A stretch of 64,000 nucleotides of DNA from Capra hircus (GCF_001704415.2 NW_017189863.1:124001-188000), one strand, 5' to 3'. Shown: positions 23,264-37,324, numbered from the stretch's first letter. Notes: generated by a model from the sequence alone, not told the origin. A program made the numbers and translations.

Positions 23264-23460
23264 CTCCCCTTATGGCTCAGCTGGTGAAGAATCTGCTTGT
23301 TATGTGGGACACTTGGGTTCCATCCCTGGTTTGGGAAGATCCCCTGGATAAGGGCATGGCAAACCACTCCAGTATTCTTTCCTGGAAAATCCCCAAGGCC
23401 AGAGGAGCCTGTTGTGCTTACAGTCCATGAGTACACAAAGAGCTGCACACATGAACACGT
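23264..23460 (+). mobile_element. Bov-tA SINE
   Basis: The tRNA-like head (cccttatggctcagctggtga, ttccatccctgg) is followed by the Bov-A body (ccactccagtattctttcct) and a diverged end near gcacacatgaacacg. It terminates the tandem array. Confidence 0.85.
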
Positions 23461-23462
23461 TT

Positions 23463-25030
23463 TGTATAAAACTCTTAGTAAACTAGAAATAGAAAACTTG
23501 TTACACCTGATGAAGGTAATAAACTGTATAACTAACATCACACTTTATGGTAAAACACTGAGTGCTTTACTTCTAAGATCAGAATCAACAAAAAGTTGTC
23601 CACTCCCATTATACTGAATTTCTGTCCATGAAGTCATGAATTGAGAAATGATTGAGAAGTTATCCAGTTTGGAGTAGAAGAATTAAACTGTTCTTATTTG
23701 TTGGTGACATCTATGTAGAATATCCAATGAAATCTAGAGCAACCACAGAGTAACTAAAGCTAAGAAGTAACTTAAGCAATGTTGCAAGATATACAGATGA
23801 TATATGAAATGTAATCAATTGATTTTCTATATAGTAGTGAGAGGGTAACATGCAGGAAGGCCAGGGGTCTCCAAATGGAGGAAATAGCCTGCAAGTGTCA
23901 GACATGTGTATCTCTCTTAAGCGGCAGGAGGAAACAAAGTAGCGATATTTTCTCCTCTATACAAATTTAAAAGGAGGTTTCTCTTAAAATTCTGTGTTGC
24001 CATGACACCTGGTTTCACCTGAAGTTAACCAATGCCTTTTTCTTATGGAAATGTTTGTCTTAAGCTATGCTGATGTACTATGTATTTACCCCAAACTGTC
24101 TTCAAGTTGGTTCCGCCTTTTGGGCTCAGACTGGTTCCGCCTTTGGGCTCATACTGGCTCATAAACCAGTATGTTATACTCCGATATTGTTCCTCTAATC
24201 TATGTAAATAACACTATTTGTATGGTGCTCTGCCCTTCTTCAAGATTCAAGTTAATCCTTTCATGGCCCAAGATAAACCATTTGGAGCCAAGATTATCCC
24301 AAAATACATCTTATGGGTGAGGGGCCTGGTGCCATTCTAAGTTTTGAGACATTCCTTTCTTTCATTAACAGACTGCTGATAACTATATAACATCCAGCTA
24401 AAGACTAGCAGGGGGGTACTCTTTCTGCCCCTTCTGATGCCTATGTCAGAAGCTTTCTCTATCTCCTTTATACTTTAATAAAACTTTATTACACAAAAGC
24501 TCTGAGCGATCAAGCCTCATCTTTGGCCCCGGATTGAATTCTTCTCCTCCAGGGGCCAAGAATCCCAGCGTTGTAATTCAACAATCTTTCAGTAGGACAT
24601 ACAATGGAAAATTAAAATAAAAAATAATAACTAACATTGAAGTATGAAAAACTTAAGAATCAGGCAAAATATAATAAAGGCACCAATGCAAAAAAAATGG
24701 ACAAAAAATTTGAACATGAAATTCACTAAAAAAGATACACAGATGGCAGGTAAGCACACAGGGTACAACAAAAAGATGGCTCTAATGAGAGAACAGACAA
24801 GAACAAGTGTGATGAGGAGGTGAAAATATTTGAAATTTCATTCTCTGCTATGGAAATACAAGATGATACAGCCACGATAGAAAAGAGTTTGGATGTTTCT
24901 TAAAAAGATAAACTTTGTGTTACCATATGACCCAGCTATCCCATTTCTAGGTTTATACCAATAAGCATGAAAAAAAAAAGTTTGCCCAAAGACATGCACA
25001 TTAATGCCCATAGCAGTCATTTCTAAAGTC
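23463..25030 (+). mobile_element. Ancient L1 ORF2 fragment, split by a solo LTR
   Basis: 23463-23837 and 24592-25030 read as successive parts of a diverged L1 ORF2 on the plus strand: the RT region first, then the C-terminal part with words such as gttaccatatgacccagcta. The solo LTR at 23838-24591 separates them. Confidence 0.7.
23838..24591 (+). mobile_element. Solo LTR of an endogenous retrovirus, class I-like
   Basis: 754 bases starting TG (tgagagggtaac) and ending CA (caatctttca), flanked by the 4-base direct repeat gtag (23834-23837 and 24592-24595). A 4-base duplication is usual for gammaretrovirus-like (class I) elements. Inside are a TATA-like tatataaca (~24384) and a poly-A signal aataaa (24477-24482), followed by the ctttattacacaaaagctct region. 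No internal retroviral sequence remains, so the provirus was lost by LTR-LTR recombination. Orientation is set by the poly-A signal. Confidence 0.85.
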
Positions 25031-27230
25031 AAAAAGTTGAGATGAACAAGATAGTGGAGGAGTAGTTAGACGTGGAATACCTCTATCCAGGGACATGTCA
25101 GGAATACATCTTCAGACACAGAAGTGCTTGCAGAACACCAGCTGAGAACTGACAGGAGTACCTGACTAGCAGAAAAGAATATATAGAACCACAAAATTCA
25201 GTAGGATGAAGGAACAAGGGGAAAAACAGGAGTGTTAGTAGGACTGGACCTGCCCTCCGTGGGTGGGAGAATTGAAGTAGGTGTCCAATCGCCACATTGG
25301 GGCAATTGTCTGGATCAGAGGAGAAACATTTAAGGCCGAGAGTGAAAGAGCTGATCTGTGGTAGCCTAAATGGAATGAAAATAAGACATTATTTTCATTG
25401 GCCTTGCTGCAGCCATACAAACCCCAGACAGGGATGCAGGTCCCCTAGAAGGCACAGCAGCTGGGAGCTGGAGGTGGTGATTGTGGAGCAATCCCAGTGT
25501 GAGGGCTGCTGTTGACTATGGAGAGATGGATTGAGGGGATGTGTGGGAAATGCCTGCGGAGGTAAGCCAGGCAGCCATGGAAGCAAGGTGATATTACTGA
25601 GTCACGTGTAGGAGGTGGAGCCATCACGATCAGTTCAGTCCAGTCACTCAATCGTGTCCAACTCTTTGCGACCCCATGAATTGCAGCACGTCTGGCCCCG
25701 TAGACTGTGGCCTGCCAGGATTCTCTGTCAGTAGGGGATTTTCCAGGCAAGAATAATGAAGTGTACTGGCCAATACTGTGTGCCCTTCTAGAGCACTATA
25801 TTTCCTGCTGCTGTAGTCGCCAACCCCATTGAGTACCTGGTGTTGCCAGAACCCCTGTGTCCCAAGCAGCTGCCCCACCTCCACACCTGGACCTCACAGG
25901 GGCAAACCCAAGTCCTCCAGGGCAGCCACAGGAGCAAACCCCAGTGGACAAACTACATGCAGAGATGGAAATAAAACCACAATTGAAACCCAGGGGCAAT
26001 GTGGCTAAGGAAGAAGACCCAAAAACCTTTTTACCAGCTGTACAAGCTTCAGATTAAATCCACATGATCAACTAGGCAGACTCTGTGTCTATAGAATATG
26101 TAAAATGTCATTGAGAGCTCCCACAAAAGAAAATGTGCTAGTTCTGATAGCTGTGGAAAGAACACATAGGAGTAGGACCAGATTAGTACCTGAGCTGCAG
26201 TCACAGCAGGTCCAGAGATCAGCACAATATTGGAGGGTATCCTAGGAAGGCGAGGTGGACTGTGACTTCCAGCTATGATTTGGACTCTGACAGCAGTGAC
26301 TCAAGACAAATAAATATTATTCTTCTGTTTTGACTTGCTCTGTAGATTCTTTTGGATTTCCCTCCCCTCTCTGTTGTAGTTGTAGATTTTATTGGCAGTA
26401 TGAAATCTATTGAAGCTTTTGAGCCCTTTTCCTCCTCAAATTTTTTATTGCTTTCATAAAACTCTGCTTCTACATTGGGCTTTTGGAGTTCTGTGGAGTT
26501 TTCCTTTTATTTTTCTTTTATCTTTCTCTAATTTTCATTTTTCATTTTTTAAACCTATTTTTATTATTCTACATTTATTCCTTTGTTTGCTTTTCCCACT
26601 GTTCTTTTCCCCTTGCAGTTAATTATTAACGTATATAAATCATCTTTATCTCTCTCTGTTTAACTGTGCATATCTATTCTTTCTTTCTTTCCTTTCCTCT
26701 CAAAATATGTTAGCTTTAATTGCTTTATTCTCCAACTCTAACCTTGCTCTAGTTTTGTTTTCCAGTTTGTGTTTTAGTTAATTTTGTTCTTATAGATATA
26801 ATTTTAGATTCCTTTGTTTGTTGGGTCAATTTAGTGTACCCTATTTTTGTTTTACTATTTTGATGTTCCTTATGGGTATATATGTATATTTGGATATTCA
26901 GTCACAATTTTTATTGTTGTTATAAACCTCTGCCTCTATGTTGATCTTTTGCCTTTCTGTGGAGTTTTCTTTTTCTTTTTCCTTTTAACTGTCTTCTTCA
27001 TTTTTTTGTTGTAATTTTTCATACTTTAAAAATTTTTTAAACCTATATTTTTTCTGCATTTATTCCTATTGCTGCACATTGTAGCCATAAAAATACATAA
27101 ATTAATATGTATATATATGTATATATACACACAATGTATATAACACATATATGTTTATAAGTGAATCAACTTTGTTGTAAAGCAATAATTAACACAACAT
27201 TGTAAATCAACTATACTTCAAATAAAAAAT
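25031..27230 (+). mobile_element. L1 5' UTR-like region of a ruminant L1
   Basis: The moderately GC-rich stretch 25040-25620 and its continuation at 25772-26300 resemble the ruminant L1 5' untranslated region: agatagtggaggagtagt near the start, and caggagtagg-type and acagcagtgactcaaga words further on. It passes into a T-rich stretch (26310-27060). No ORF1 is intact. A SINE interrupts it. Confidence 0.55.
25632..25770 (-). mobile_element. Bov-A SINE fragment, minus strand
   Basis: cagttcagtccagtcactcaa then tccaactctttgcgacccca and ttttccaggcaagaataatg: reverse complement of a diverged Bov-A or BovB-type end. Confidence 0.8.
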
Positions 27231-27567
27231 AACAAAACTGGGGAAAAAAAGATGGGTGTATTTCATTGTACATAAAGTTTTTATTTCAAAGAAAACTACT
27301 GTAAACAAACATAGCTCACTACTGAATGGCAGGCTTGCTAAAATACTTATGGAGATGCATACTGACGTCTGCAATTTATCACAAAATGCACCAGGGAATA
27401 AGAGGGATTCATGGATGGCTAGAGAGATGGACAAATGGATAATCACATGACAAATGAAGTACCATAAAATGGTTACAGTAGAATTGGGGTGGGAAGTCTT
27501 TGTGTATTAGCTAGAAAAATTTTCAACTTTGTGGAATGTTTGGAAATTTTTATAATAAAATATTCAG
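27180..27567 (+). mobile_element. Old L1 3' end with decayed poly-A signal
   Basis: Contains aacattgtaaatcaactata and, further on, ttcaactttgtggaatgttt and tttttataataaaatattca, words typical of mammalian L1 3' UTR ends. It is closely matched by 35367-35630. Confidence 0.65.
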
Positions 27568-28985
<1,418 letters not shown>

Positions 28986-29004
28986 AAATGGAGCCTACAG
29001 TATG

Positions 29005-29180
29005 TACACATGTAGTTGCTTTACACTGTTGTGTTACTTTCTGCTGTACAACAAACTAAGTCAGCTGTGTGTTTGTGTGTGTATATATACCCTATATTTT
29101 GAATTTCCTTTGCATTTAGGTCACCACAGAGCATTGAGGACAGTTACCTGTGCTACACAGGTAGTTCCCATTAGTTATCA
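29005..29180 (-). mobile_element. L1 3' UTR end, minus strand
   Basis: The complement shows the artiodactyl L1 3' end (gggaactacctgtgtagcac, ctgtggtgacctaaatgcaa, ttgttgtacagcagaaagta). It is diverged, with a short gt microsatellite inside (29066-29083). Confidence 0.65.
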
Positions 29181-29199
29181 AGGCAATATTCTCCAAAAC

Positions 29200-29660
29200 A
29201 TACAAACAGCTCATGTACCCAAGTATAAAAAAAAAAAAAAAACTAAATCAAAGAACAGGCAGATCTAAATAGACATTTCTCCAAAGAAGACTACAGATGA
29301 ACATAAAACACATGAAAAGAGGCTCAACATCACTAATTATTAGAGAAATGCAAATCAAAACTACTATGAGGTCTTACTTCACACCAGTCTGAACAGCTAT
29401 CATCACAAATTCTGCAAACAATAATTTATGGGGAGAGTGTGGAGAAAAGGGAAACCTCTTGCACTGCCAGTGGGCATGGAAATTTGTACAGCCAATATGG
29501 TGAACAGTATGGCAGCTCCTTTAAAAGTAAAACAAAGTTGCCATATGACCTAGCAATCCCTCTCTTGTGCATATTCCTGGAGAAAACCTTATTTCCAAAA
29601 AGTACATGCACCCCAATGTTCATCGCAGCACTATTTTCCATAGCTACTACTTGCAACACT
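29200..29660 (+). mobile_element. L1 ORF2 C-terminal fragment
   Basis: Plus-strand words agacatttctccaaagaaga, cacatgaaaagaggctcaac and ccccaatgttcatcgcagca are the conserved C-terminal ORF2 region of L1. Broken frame, no 3' UTR. Confidence 0.85.
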
Positions 29661-30039
29661 TTTTAATCACAGCAACAATGAAAAAAAAAATCTTGAAGCA
29701 AAGTGTCTCTAAACAGGGGGTCAAATTACTAGGCATTTGTAAAAATAGAAGCTTAAAGATAAGGAAACAAAGCAAGAATCATGTATCAGAACCAAGTTCT
29801 AGGTTAGCATTCAAATAGCAGAAAAGATGATTTTATACTGAAAGAACTAGTGCACCCTCATCTTTTTATCTCCTTTTCCCAGGAACTCAGAATTCTGAGC
29901 CAATGGTATATGAAATCATGGGTGATTTTTTTCCTGTCTTTGTATTTTTCTAGCAACTTCACATTTTCTGTTATGAGCATGTATTAATTTTTAAAAAGTT
30001 GTACAAAAAGTTGTACAGTATCATTTTCAACATGTAAAG
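29661..30039. other. Unassigned AT-rich sequence
   Basis: Nothing recognised. It precedes the ~105 base tandem units. Confidence 0.4.
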
Positions 30040-30600
30040 AAAACATCTGGTTTTTATAAATTGCATTCATAAGCACTCTTCTATTTATCCACAAGAGGGC
30101 AGAAAAAAAGCACAGTATATATTTATTCATACCCACATGTACTTATGAAAGAATACATCTGGATTTTATACATTACATTCATAAGAATTCTTCTATTTCT
30201 CCACGACAGGGCAGAAAAGGTACAGTAAATATTTATTCATACCCATATACTTTGGCCACCTGATGTGAAGAGCTGACTCACTGGAAAAGTCCCTGATGTT
30301 GGGAAAGATTGAAGGCAGAAGGTGAAGTGGATGACAGAGAATGAGATGGTTGGATATCATTACTGACTTAACGGACATGAGTTTCAGTAAGCTCCAAGAG
30401 AGGTGATGGATAGGGAAGCCTGGTGTGCTGCCGTCCGTGGGGTTGCAAAGAGTCAGGCACAGTGAGCGACTAAACTGAAATGACATATACATTTGAGAGA
30501 ACACATCTGGGTTTTATAAATTACATTCATAAGCAATCTTCTCTTTCTCCACGAGAGACCAGCATAAACACAATAAATGTTTATTCATACCCACATATAC
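30040..30600 (+). repeat. Three ~105-120 base tandem units with a BovB end between units 2 and 3
   Basis: Units at ~30042-30146, ~30147-30247 and ~30481-30600 share acatctgg.tttta, cattcataag, tctccacga, and tttattcatacccac. Units 2 and 3 are separated by a BovB 3' end (30248-30480), and a second BovB end follows unit 3. Both BovB pieces start right after the same unit word (catacccatata or catacccacatata). Confidence 0.8.
30248..30480 (+). mobile_element. BovB LINE 3' end
   Basis: ctttggccacctgatgtgaa to gagcgactaaactgaaatg. 5'-truncated copy inserted after tandem unit 2. Confidence 0.9.
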
Positions 30601-30950
30601 TGGGGAGAGTCCCTTGGACTGTAAGGAAATCAAACAAGTCAATCCTAAAGGAAATCAGTCCTGAATACTCATTGGAAGGATTGATGCTGAAGCTGAAACT
30701 CCAATAATTTGGCCAATGGATGGGAAGAACTGACTCATTTGAAAAGCCCCTAATGCTGGGAAAGATTAAAAGCAGGAGGTGAGGGGGACGATAGAGGATG
30801 AGATGTTTGGATGGCATCACCCACTCGATGGACATGAGTTTGAACAGGCTCCAGGAGTTGGTGATGGATAGGGAGGCCTGGTGTCCTACAGTCCATAGGG
30901 TTGCAAAGAGTCAGACACGACTGACCGACTGAACTGAACTGACTGACATA
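30601..30950 (+). mobile_element. BovB LINE 3' end
   Basis: ggggagagtcccttggactg to gaccgactgaactgaactgac. It extends further 5' than its neighbour at 30248, so the two are not simple copies of one another. Confidence 0.9.
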
Positions 30951-30959
30951 CATAAACAT

Positions 30960-31580
30960 ATAAAATACTAATACAGCTTCAAAATGGACATGCTATTACA
31001 AGAGTGGTGTATTACACAAGTTTTCATAATATATCCGGGTAAATAACCACAGATGAATACCTCTATGTATGGTTAAAAGGATAAAAGAATCTTTACAGCT
31101 ACAACAATAAGGCCATTTGAGTCAACATGCGTGTACCAAGAGCTGACCATACTAAGTGAAGTGAGGCACACAGAGAAAGACAAACAACAAGTAATATCAC
31201 TTAAATGTGAAATCTAAGATAAATGAACACATGTATGAAACAGAAACACACTCATGGACATAGAGAACAGACTTGTGGTTTCCAAGGCTGAGAGAATTGG
31301 GGGAGCAATGGAGTAGGAGATTAGGGTTAAGAGATATAAATTAGAGTATATGGAATGGATTGACAAGTTCCTACTGTAGAGGACAGAGAACTATATTCAG
31401 TATCCTATGATAAATCATGATGGAAAAGAATATATATGGGACATCCCTGGCAGTTCAGTAGTTATGACTCCACATTCCACTGCAGGGCATGCATGTTCAA
31501 TCCCTGGTGAGGGAACTAATCCCAAATGGTTAAAAGTGTAGCCAAAAGAAAACAAAAGTAAAGATAAAATAAAAGAATGC

Positions 31581-31613
<33 letters not shown>

Positions 31614-31675
31614 ATGTAAATACACACACACACATATATATATATATATAATTGAATCACTTCGCTATAAAGTAG
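30960..31675 (+). mobile_element. L1 3' end with nested CHR-type SINE and microsatellites
   Basis: 31120-31435 is the end of L1 ORF2 and its 3' UTR (ggacatagagaacagacttg, gagggtt-type words, tatcctatgataaatcatg). 31437-31560 is inserted. A TA then CA run lies at 31579-31613, and CA then TA at 31622-31650. 31650-31675 (attgaatcacttcgctataa) resumes the L1 3' end. Confidence 0.75.
31437..31560 (+). mobile_element. CHR-type SINE (tRNA-derived, cetartiodactyl)
   Basis: gggacatccctggcagttca, then a B-box-like gttcaatccctggtgaggga and agtgtagccaaaaga at the end. This head and layout are those of the CHR SINE family of cetartiodactyls, and differ from Bov-tA. Confidence 0.75.
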
Positions 31676-31738
31676 AAAGGAAATGGCAAATCACTTCAGT
31701 ATTCTTGCATTGAGAACCCCATAAACAGTCAGTCAGTC
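31676..31738 (+). mobile_element. Short Bov-A fragment
   Basis: ggaaatggcaaatcacttca through cattgagaaccccataaaca, then four gtca repeats that lead into the next BovB copy. Confidence 0.7.
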
Positions 31739-31739
31739 A

Positions 31740-32385
31740 GTCAATTCATTCACTTAGTCGTGTCCAACTCTTTGTGACCCCATGAATCACCGCACGCCAG
31801 GCCTCCCTGTCCATCACCAACTCCCGGAGTTCACCCAAACTCATGTGCACCGAGTCGGTGATGCCATCCAGCCATCTCATCCTCTGTCGTCCCCTTCTCC
31901 TCCTGCCACCAATCCCTCCCAGCATCAGAGTCTTTTCCAATGAGTCAACTCTTTGCATGAGGTGGCCAAAGTATTGGAGAGTCAGCCTCAGCATCAGTCC
32001 TTCCAAAGAACACCCAGGACTGATCTCCTTTAGAGTGGACTGGTTGAATCTTCTTGCAGTCCAAGGGACTTTCAAGAATCGTCTCCAAGACCACAGCTCA
32101 AAAGCATCAATTCTTCAGCGCTCAGCTTTCTTCACAGTCCAACTCTCACATCCATACATGACCACTGGAAAAACCATAGCCTTGACTAGATGGACGTTTG
32201 TTGGCAAAGTAACAACAACTGCTGTTTAATATGCTATCTAGGTTGGTCATAACTTTTCTTCCAAGGAGTAAGCATCTTTTAATTTCATGGCTGCAAACAT
32301 CATCTGCAGTGATTTTGGAGCCCCCCAAAATAAAGTCTGAAACTGTTTCCACTGTTTCCCCATCTATTTCCAATGAACAGTATTA
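31740..32385 (-). mobile_element. BovB LINE 3' end, minus strand
   Basis: Starts cttagtcgtgtccaactctt and reads backward to the ccccatctatttccaatgaa region. It lies head to head with the plus-strand BovB that follows. Confidence 0.92.
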
Positions 32386-35362
32386 AAAGGCAAAAATATA
32401 GGACACTGAAAGATGAACTCCCCAGGTTGGTGGGTGCAAAATATACTACTGGGGATCAGTAGAGAAATAACTCCAGAAAGAATGAAGGGATGGAGCCAAA
32501 GTAAAAACAATACACAGGTGTGGAGGTGACTGCAGATAGAAGCAAGGTTCGATGCTGTAAAGAGAAATACTGCTTAGGAACCTGGAATGTTAGGTCCATG
32601 AATCAAGGCAAATTGGAAGTGGTCAAACACGAGATGGCAAGAGTGAACGTCAACATTCCAGGTATCAGTGAACAAAGATAGACTGGAATGGGTGAATTTA
32701 ACTCAGATGACCATTTTATCTACTAATGTGGGCAAGAATCCCTTAGGAAAAATGGAGTAGCCATCATAGTCAACTAAAGAGTTTGAAATGCAGTACTTGG
32801 ATGCAATCTCAAAAATGACAGGATGATCTCTGTTCGTTTTCAAGGCAAACCATTCAATATCACGGTAATCCAAGTCTATGCCCCGACCAGTAACACTGAA
32901 GAGGCTGAAGTTGAATGGTACTACAAGACCGTTTAGAACTAACACCCCAAATAGATGTCCTTTTCATGATAGAGGACTGGAATGAAACAGTAGGAAGTCA
33001 AGAAACACCTGGAGTAACAGACAAATTTGGCCTTGGAGTACAGAATGAAGCAGGGAAATGGCTAATAGACTTTTGCCAAGAGAACACACTCGTCATGCAA
33101 ACACCCTCTTCCAACAATACAAGAGTAGACTCTACACATGGACATCACCAGACGGTCAACACCAAAATCAGACTGATTATATTCTTTGCAGCCAAAGATG
33201 GAGAAACTCTATACAGTCAGCAAAAACAAGACTGGGAGCTGACTGTGACTCAGATCATGAACTCCTTATTGCCAAATTCAGACTGAAATTGAAGAAAGCA
33301 GGGAAAACCACCAGACCATTCAGGTATGACCTAAATCAAATCCCTTATGTTTATAAAGTGGAAATGAAAAATAGATTTAAGGGACTAGATCTGATAGAGT
33401 GCTTGATAAATGATGGATGGAGGTTTGTGACATTGTCCAGGAGACAGGGAGCAAGACCATCTGCAAGAAAAAGAATTGCAAAAACAGCAAAATGGCTGTC
33501 TGGGGGAGACCTTACAAATATCTGTGAAAGGAAAATAAACTAAAAGTAAAGGAGAAAAGGAAAGATATACCCATTTGAATGCAGAGTTCCAAAGAATAGC
33601 AAGGAGAGATAAGAAAGCCTTCCTCAGCAATCAATGTAAAGAAATCGAGGAAAACAATAGAATGGGAAAAACTAGAGAGCTCTTCAAAAAAATTAGAGAT
33701 ACAAAAGGAATATTTCATGCAATGATGGGCTCAATAAAGGACAGAAATGGAATGGACCTTAAAGAATCAGAATATATTAAGAAGAGATGGCAAGAATACA
33801 CAGAAGAACTGCACAAAAAAGATCTTCACAACCCAGATAATCATGATGTTGTGATCACGCACCTAGAGCCAGACATCCTGGAATCTGAAATCAAGTGGGC
33901 CTTAGGAAGCATCTCTACGAACAAAGCTAGTGAAGGTGATGTAATTCCAGTTGAGCTATTACAAATCCTAAAAGGTAATGCTGTGAAAGTACTGCACTCA
34001 ATATTTCAACAAATTTAAAAAAACTCAGCAGTGGCCAGAGGACTGGAAAAGGTCAGTATTCATTCCAATCCCAAAGAAAGGAAATGCCAAAGAATGCTCA
34101 AACTACCGCACAGTTGCACTCATCTCACACTCTAGCAAAGTAATTCTTCAAGTCAGGCTTCAGCAATATGTGAACTGTGAACTTCCAGATATTCAAACTC
34201 ATTTTAGAAAAGGCAGAGGATCCAGAGATCAAATTGCCAACACCTGCTGGATCATGGAAAAAGCAAGAGAGTTCCAGAAAAACATCTATTTCTGCTTTAT
34301 TGACTATGCCAAATCCTGTAACTATGTGTCACAATAAACTGTGGAAAATTCTGAAAGAGATGGGAATACCAGACCACCTGACCTGCCTCTTGAGAATCTT
34401 GTATGCAGGTTCAAAAAGCAACAGTTAGAACTGGACATGGAACAACAGACTGGTTCCAAAGAGGGAAAGGAGTACATCAAGGCTGTATATTGTCACCCTG
34501 CTTACTTAACTTATATGCAGAGTACGTAATGAGAAACGATGGGCTGGAATGAGCACAATCTGGAATCAAGACTGCTGGGAGAAATATCAATAACCTCAGT
34601 TATGCAGATAACATCACCCTTATGGCAGAAAGTGAAGAAGAGCTAAATAGCCTCTTGATGAAAGTGAAAGAGGAGAGTGAAAAGTTGGCTTAAAACTCAA
34701 CATTCCAAAAACTAAGATCATGGTATCCAGTCCCATCACTTCATGGCAAATAGATGGAGAAACAGTGGCTGACTTTATTTTGGGGGGCTGCAGGTGGAGA
34801 CTGCAGCCATGAAATTAAAAGACTCTTGCTCCTTGGAAAAAAGGTTATGACCAACATAGACAACATATTAAAAAGCAGAGACAGCACTTTGTCAACAAAG
34901 GTCCATCTAGTCAAGGCTATGGTTTTTCCAGTAGTTATGTATGGATGTGAAATTTGGAGTATAAAGAAAGCTGAGCACTGAAGAATAAATGTTTTTGAAC
35001 TGTGGTGTTGGAGAATATTCTTGAGAGTCCCTTGGACTGCAAGGAGATCCAACCAGTCCATCCTAAGGGAGATTAGTCCTGGGTGTTCATTGGAAGGACT
35101 GACGCTGAAGCTGAAAATCCAACACTTTGGCCACCTGATGCGAAGAGCTGACTCTTTTGTAAAGACACTCACGCTGGGAAAGTTTGAGAGCAGGAGGAGA
35201 AGGGGATGACAGAGGATGAGATGGTTAGATGCCATAACCAACTCAATGGATTTGAGTTTGGGTAAACTCAGGCAGTTAGTGATGGACAGGTTGTCCTGGC
35301 ATGCTGTAGTTCAGGGGGTCGCAAAGAGTCAGTCATGACTGAGCGACTGAACTGAATTGAAC
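32386..35362 (+). mobile_element. Near full-length BovB LINE, inactivated
   Basis: About 3 kb on the plus strand. 5' region 32386-32560; endonuclease from ~32575 (GTWNVRSMN-type stretch) to ~33280; linker to ~33560; reverse transcriptase 33575-34700; C-terminal part to the terminal gagcgactgaactgaattga. Stops and frameshifts split it into open pieces (for example 33058-33543, 33575-34018). At the RT active site the codons at 34601-34612 read YADN where YADD is required, and the endonuclease reading is interrupted by stops near 32775. It therefore cannot move itself. It is the most complete BovB in the window. Confidence 0.92.
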
Positions 35363-35645
35363 ACAACATTGTAAATCAACTATACTTCAATTAAAATGTA
35401 ACATGACTGGGAAAAAGAAGATTTGTATATTTCAGTGTATGTAAAGTTTATATCCAAAGAAAATTGCTGTAAACAAGCACAGCTCACTACTTAATGGCAG
35501 GCTTACTGAAATACTTATGGAAAGACATACTGATGTCTGAAATTTACCAGAAAATGCACCAAGGAAAGAGGTTGATTCATGATTGGACAGAGACATGGAC
35601 AAATGGTTATATACATGACAAAAGAATTATTGTAAAATCGTTACA
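35363..35645 (+). mobile_element. Old L1 3' end, sister of 27180-27450
   Basis: aacattgtaaatcaactata, then gtaaagtttatatccaaaga and cactacttaatggcaggctt, matching 27185-27445 in the same order with many substitutions. Confidence 0.65.
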
Positions 35646-37324
35646 AAAGCAGACCCCTACACATGCTGTCTACAAAAGACCCACCTCATACCAAGGGAAA
35701 CATACAGAGTGAACATACAGTTTTGGAAAAAGGTATATCATGCAGATGGAGACCTAAAGAAATCAGGAGTATCAATACTCATATCAGATAAAATAGACTT
35801 TGAAAGAAAGGCTGTGACAAGAGACAAAGAAGGACACTACATAATGATAGAAGGATCAAACCAAGAAGAAGATATAACAACTATAAATATCTATGTACCC
35901 AACATAGGAGAAGCTCAATGCGTAAGGCAAATGCTAACAAATAGGAAAAGGGGAATTAACAGTAACACAATAAGAGTAGAAGACTTTAATATGCCATTCA
36001 CACGTATGGATAGATCGATCAAACAGAAAATTAGCAAGGAAACACAAAGTTTAAATTATGCAATGGACCAGTTAGACCTAATTGATATATACAGGACATT
36101 TCACCCCAAAACAATGAAATTCAACTTTTTCTCAAGTGCATGTGGAACATTCTCCAGGATAGAGCACCTGGGCCTTGAATCTATCCTTGGTAAATTTAAA
36201 ATAATCAAAATCATTTCAGCCAACTTTTCTCATCACAATCAGTTAAGATTAGATGTCGACTTCAGAAAAAAAAAAGATTAAAAATGAAAACATATGGAGG
36301 CTAAACAACGTGCTTCTGAATAACCAACAAATTACAAAAGAAATAAAAAAGAAATTAAAATATGCATAGAAACAAATGAAAATTAAAACATGAAAACCCA
36401 AATCCTATGTCATTCAGTAAAGCAGTGCTAAGGGGAAGGTTGATAGCAATAAGAGCTTACCTCAAGAAACAAGAGAAACATCAAAAAAACACCTAAATTT
36501 ACACCTAAAGCACCTAAAAAAAGAAGAAGTTATCAACCCCAGGGTTAGTAGAAGGAAATAAATCATAAAAATTAGGGCTTAAAGAAGTGGAAAATAAACA
36601 AACCAGGCTATAGAAAAAAATCAACAAAACTAAAAGCTGGTTCTTTGAGAAGATGAATAAAATAGACAAACCATTAACCAGACACATCAGGGAAAAAAAG
36701 GGAGAAGAATCATATCAACAAAATTAGAAATGGAAATACAGAAATAACAACAGACAACACAGAAATACATAGGATCACAAGAGACTACTATCAGCAGCTA
36801 TATGAAAATAAAATGGACAACTTGGAAGAAATGGACGAATTCTTAGAAAAGTATAACCTTCCAAAACTGAACCAGGAATAAATAGAAAATCTTACCAGAC
36901 CCATCAAAAGCACAGAAATTGAAACTGTAATAAAAAAATCTTCGAACAAACAAAAGCCCAGGACCAGTTGACTTCACAGGTGAATTCTACCAAACAACTA
37001 AAGAGCTAACACCTATCCTACTCAAACTCTTCCAAAAAATTGCACAAGGTAAACTCCCAAACTCATTTTATGAGGCCCCCATCACCCTAATCCCCAAACC
37101 AGACAAAGGTACCACACAAAAAAAGAAAACTACAGGCCAATAACCCTGATGAACATAGATGAAAACTCTTCAACAAATTCTAGCAAACAGAATCCAACAA
37201 CATATTCAAAAGGTCAGACATCATGACCAAGTGGGTTTATCCCAGGGAGGCAAGGATTCTTAAATATTTGCAAATCAATCAATGTGATACATTGCATTAA
37301 CAAACTGAATGATAAAAACCATTT

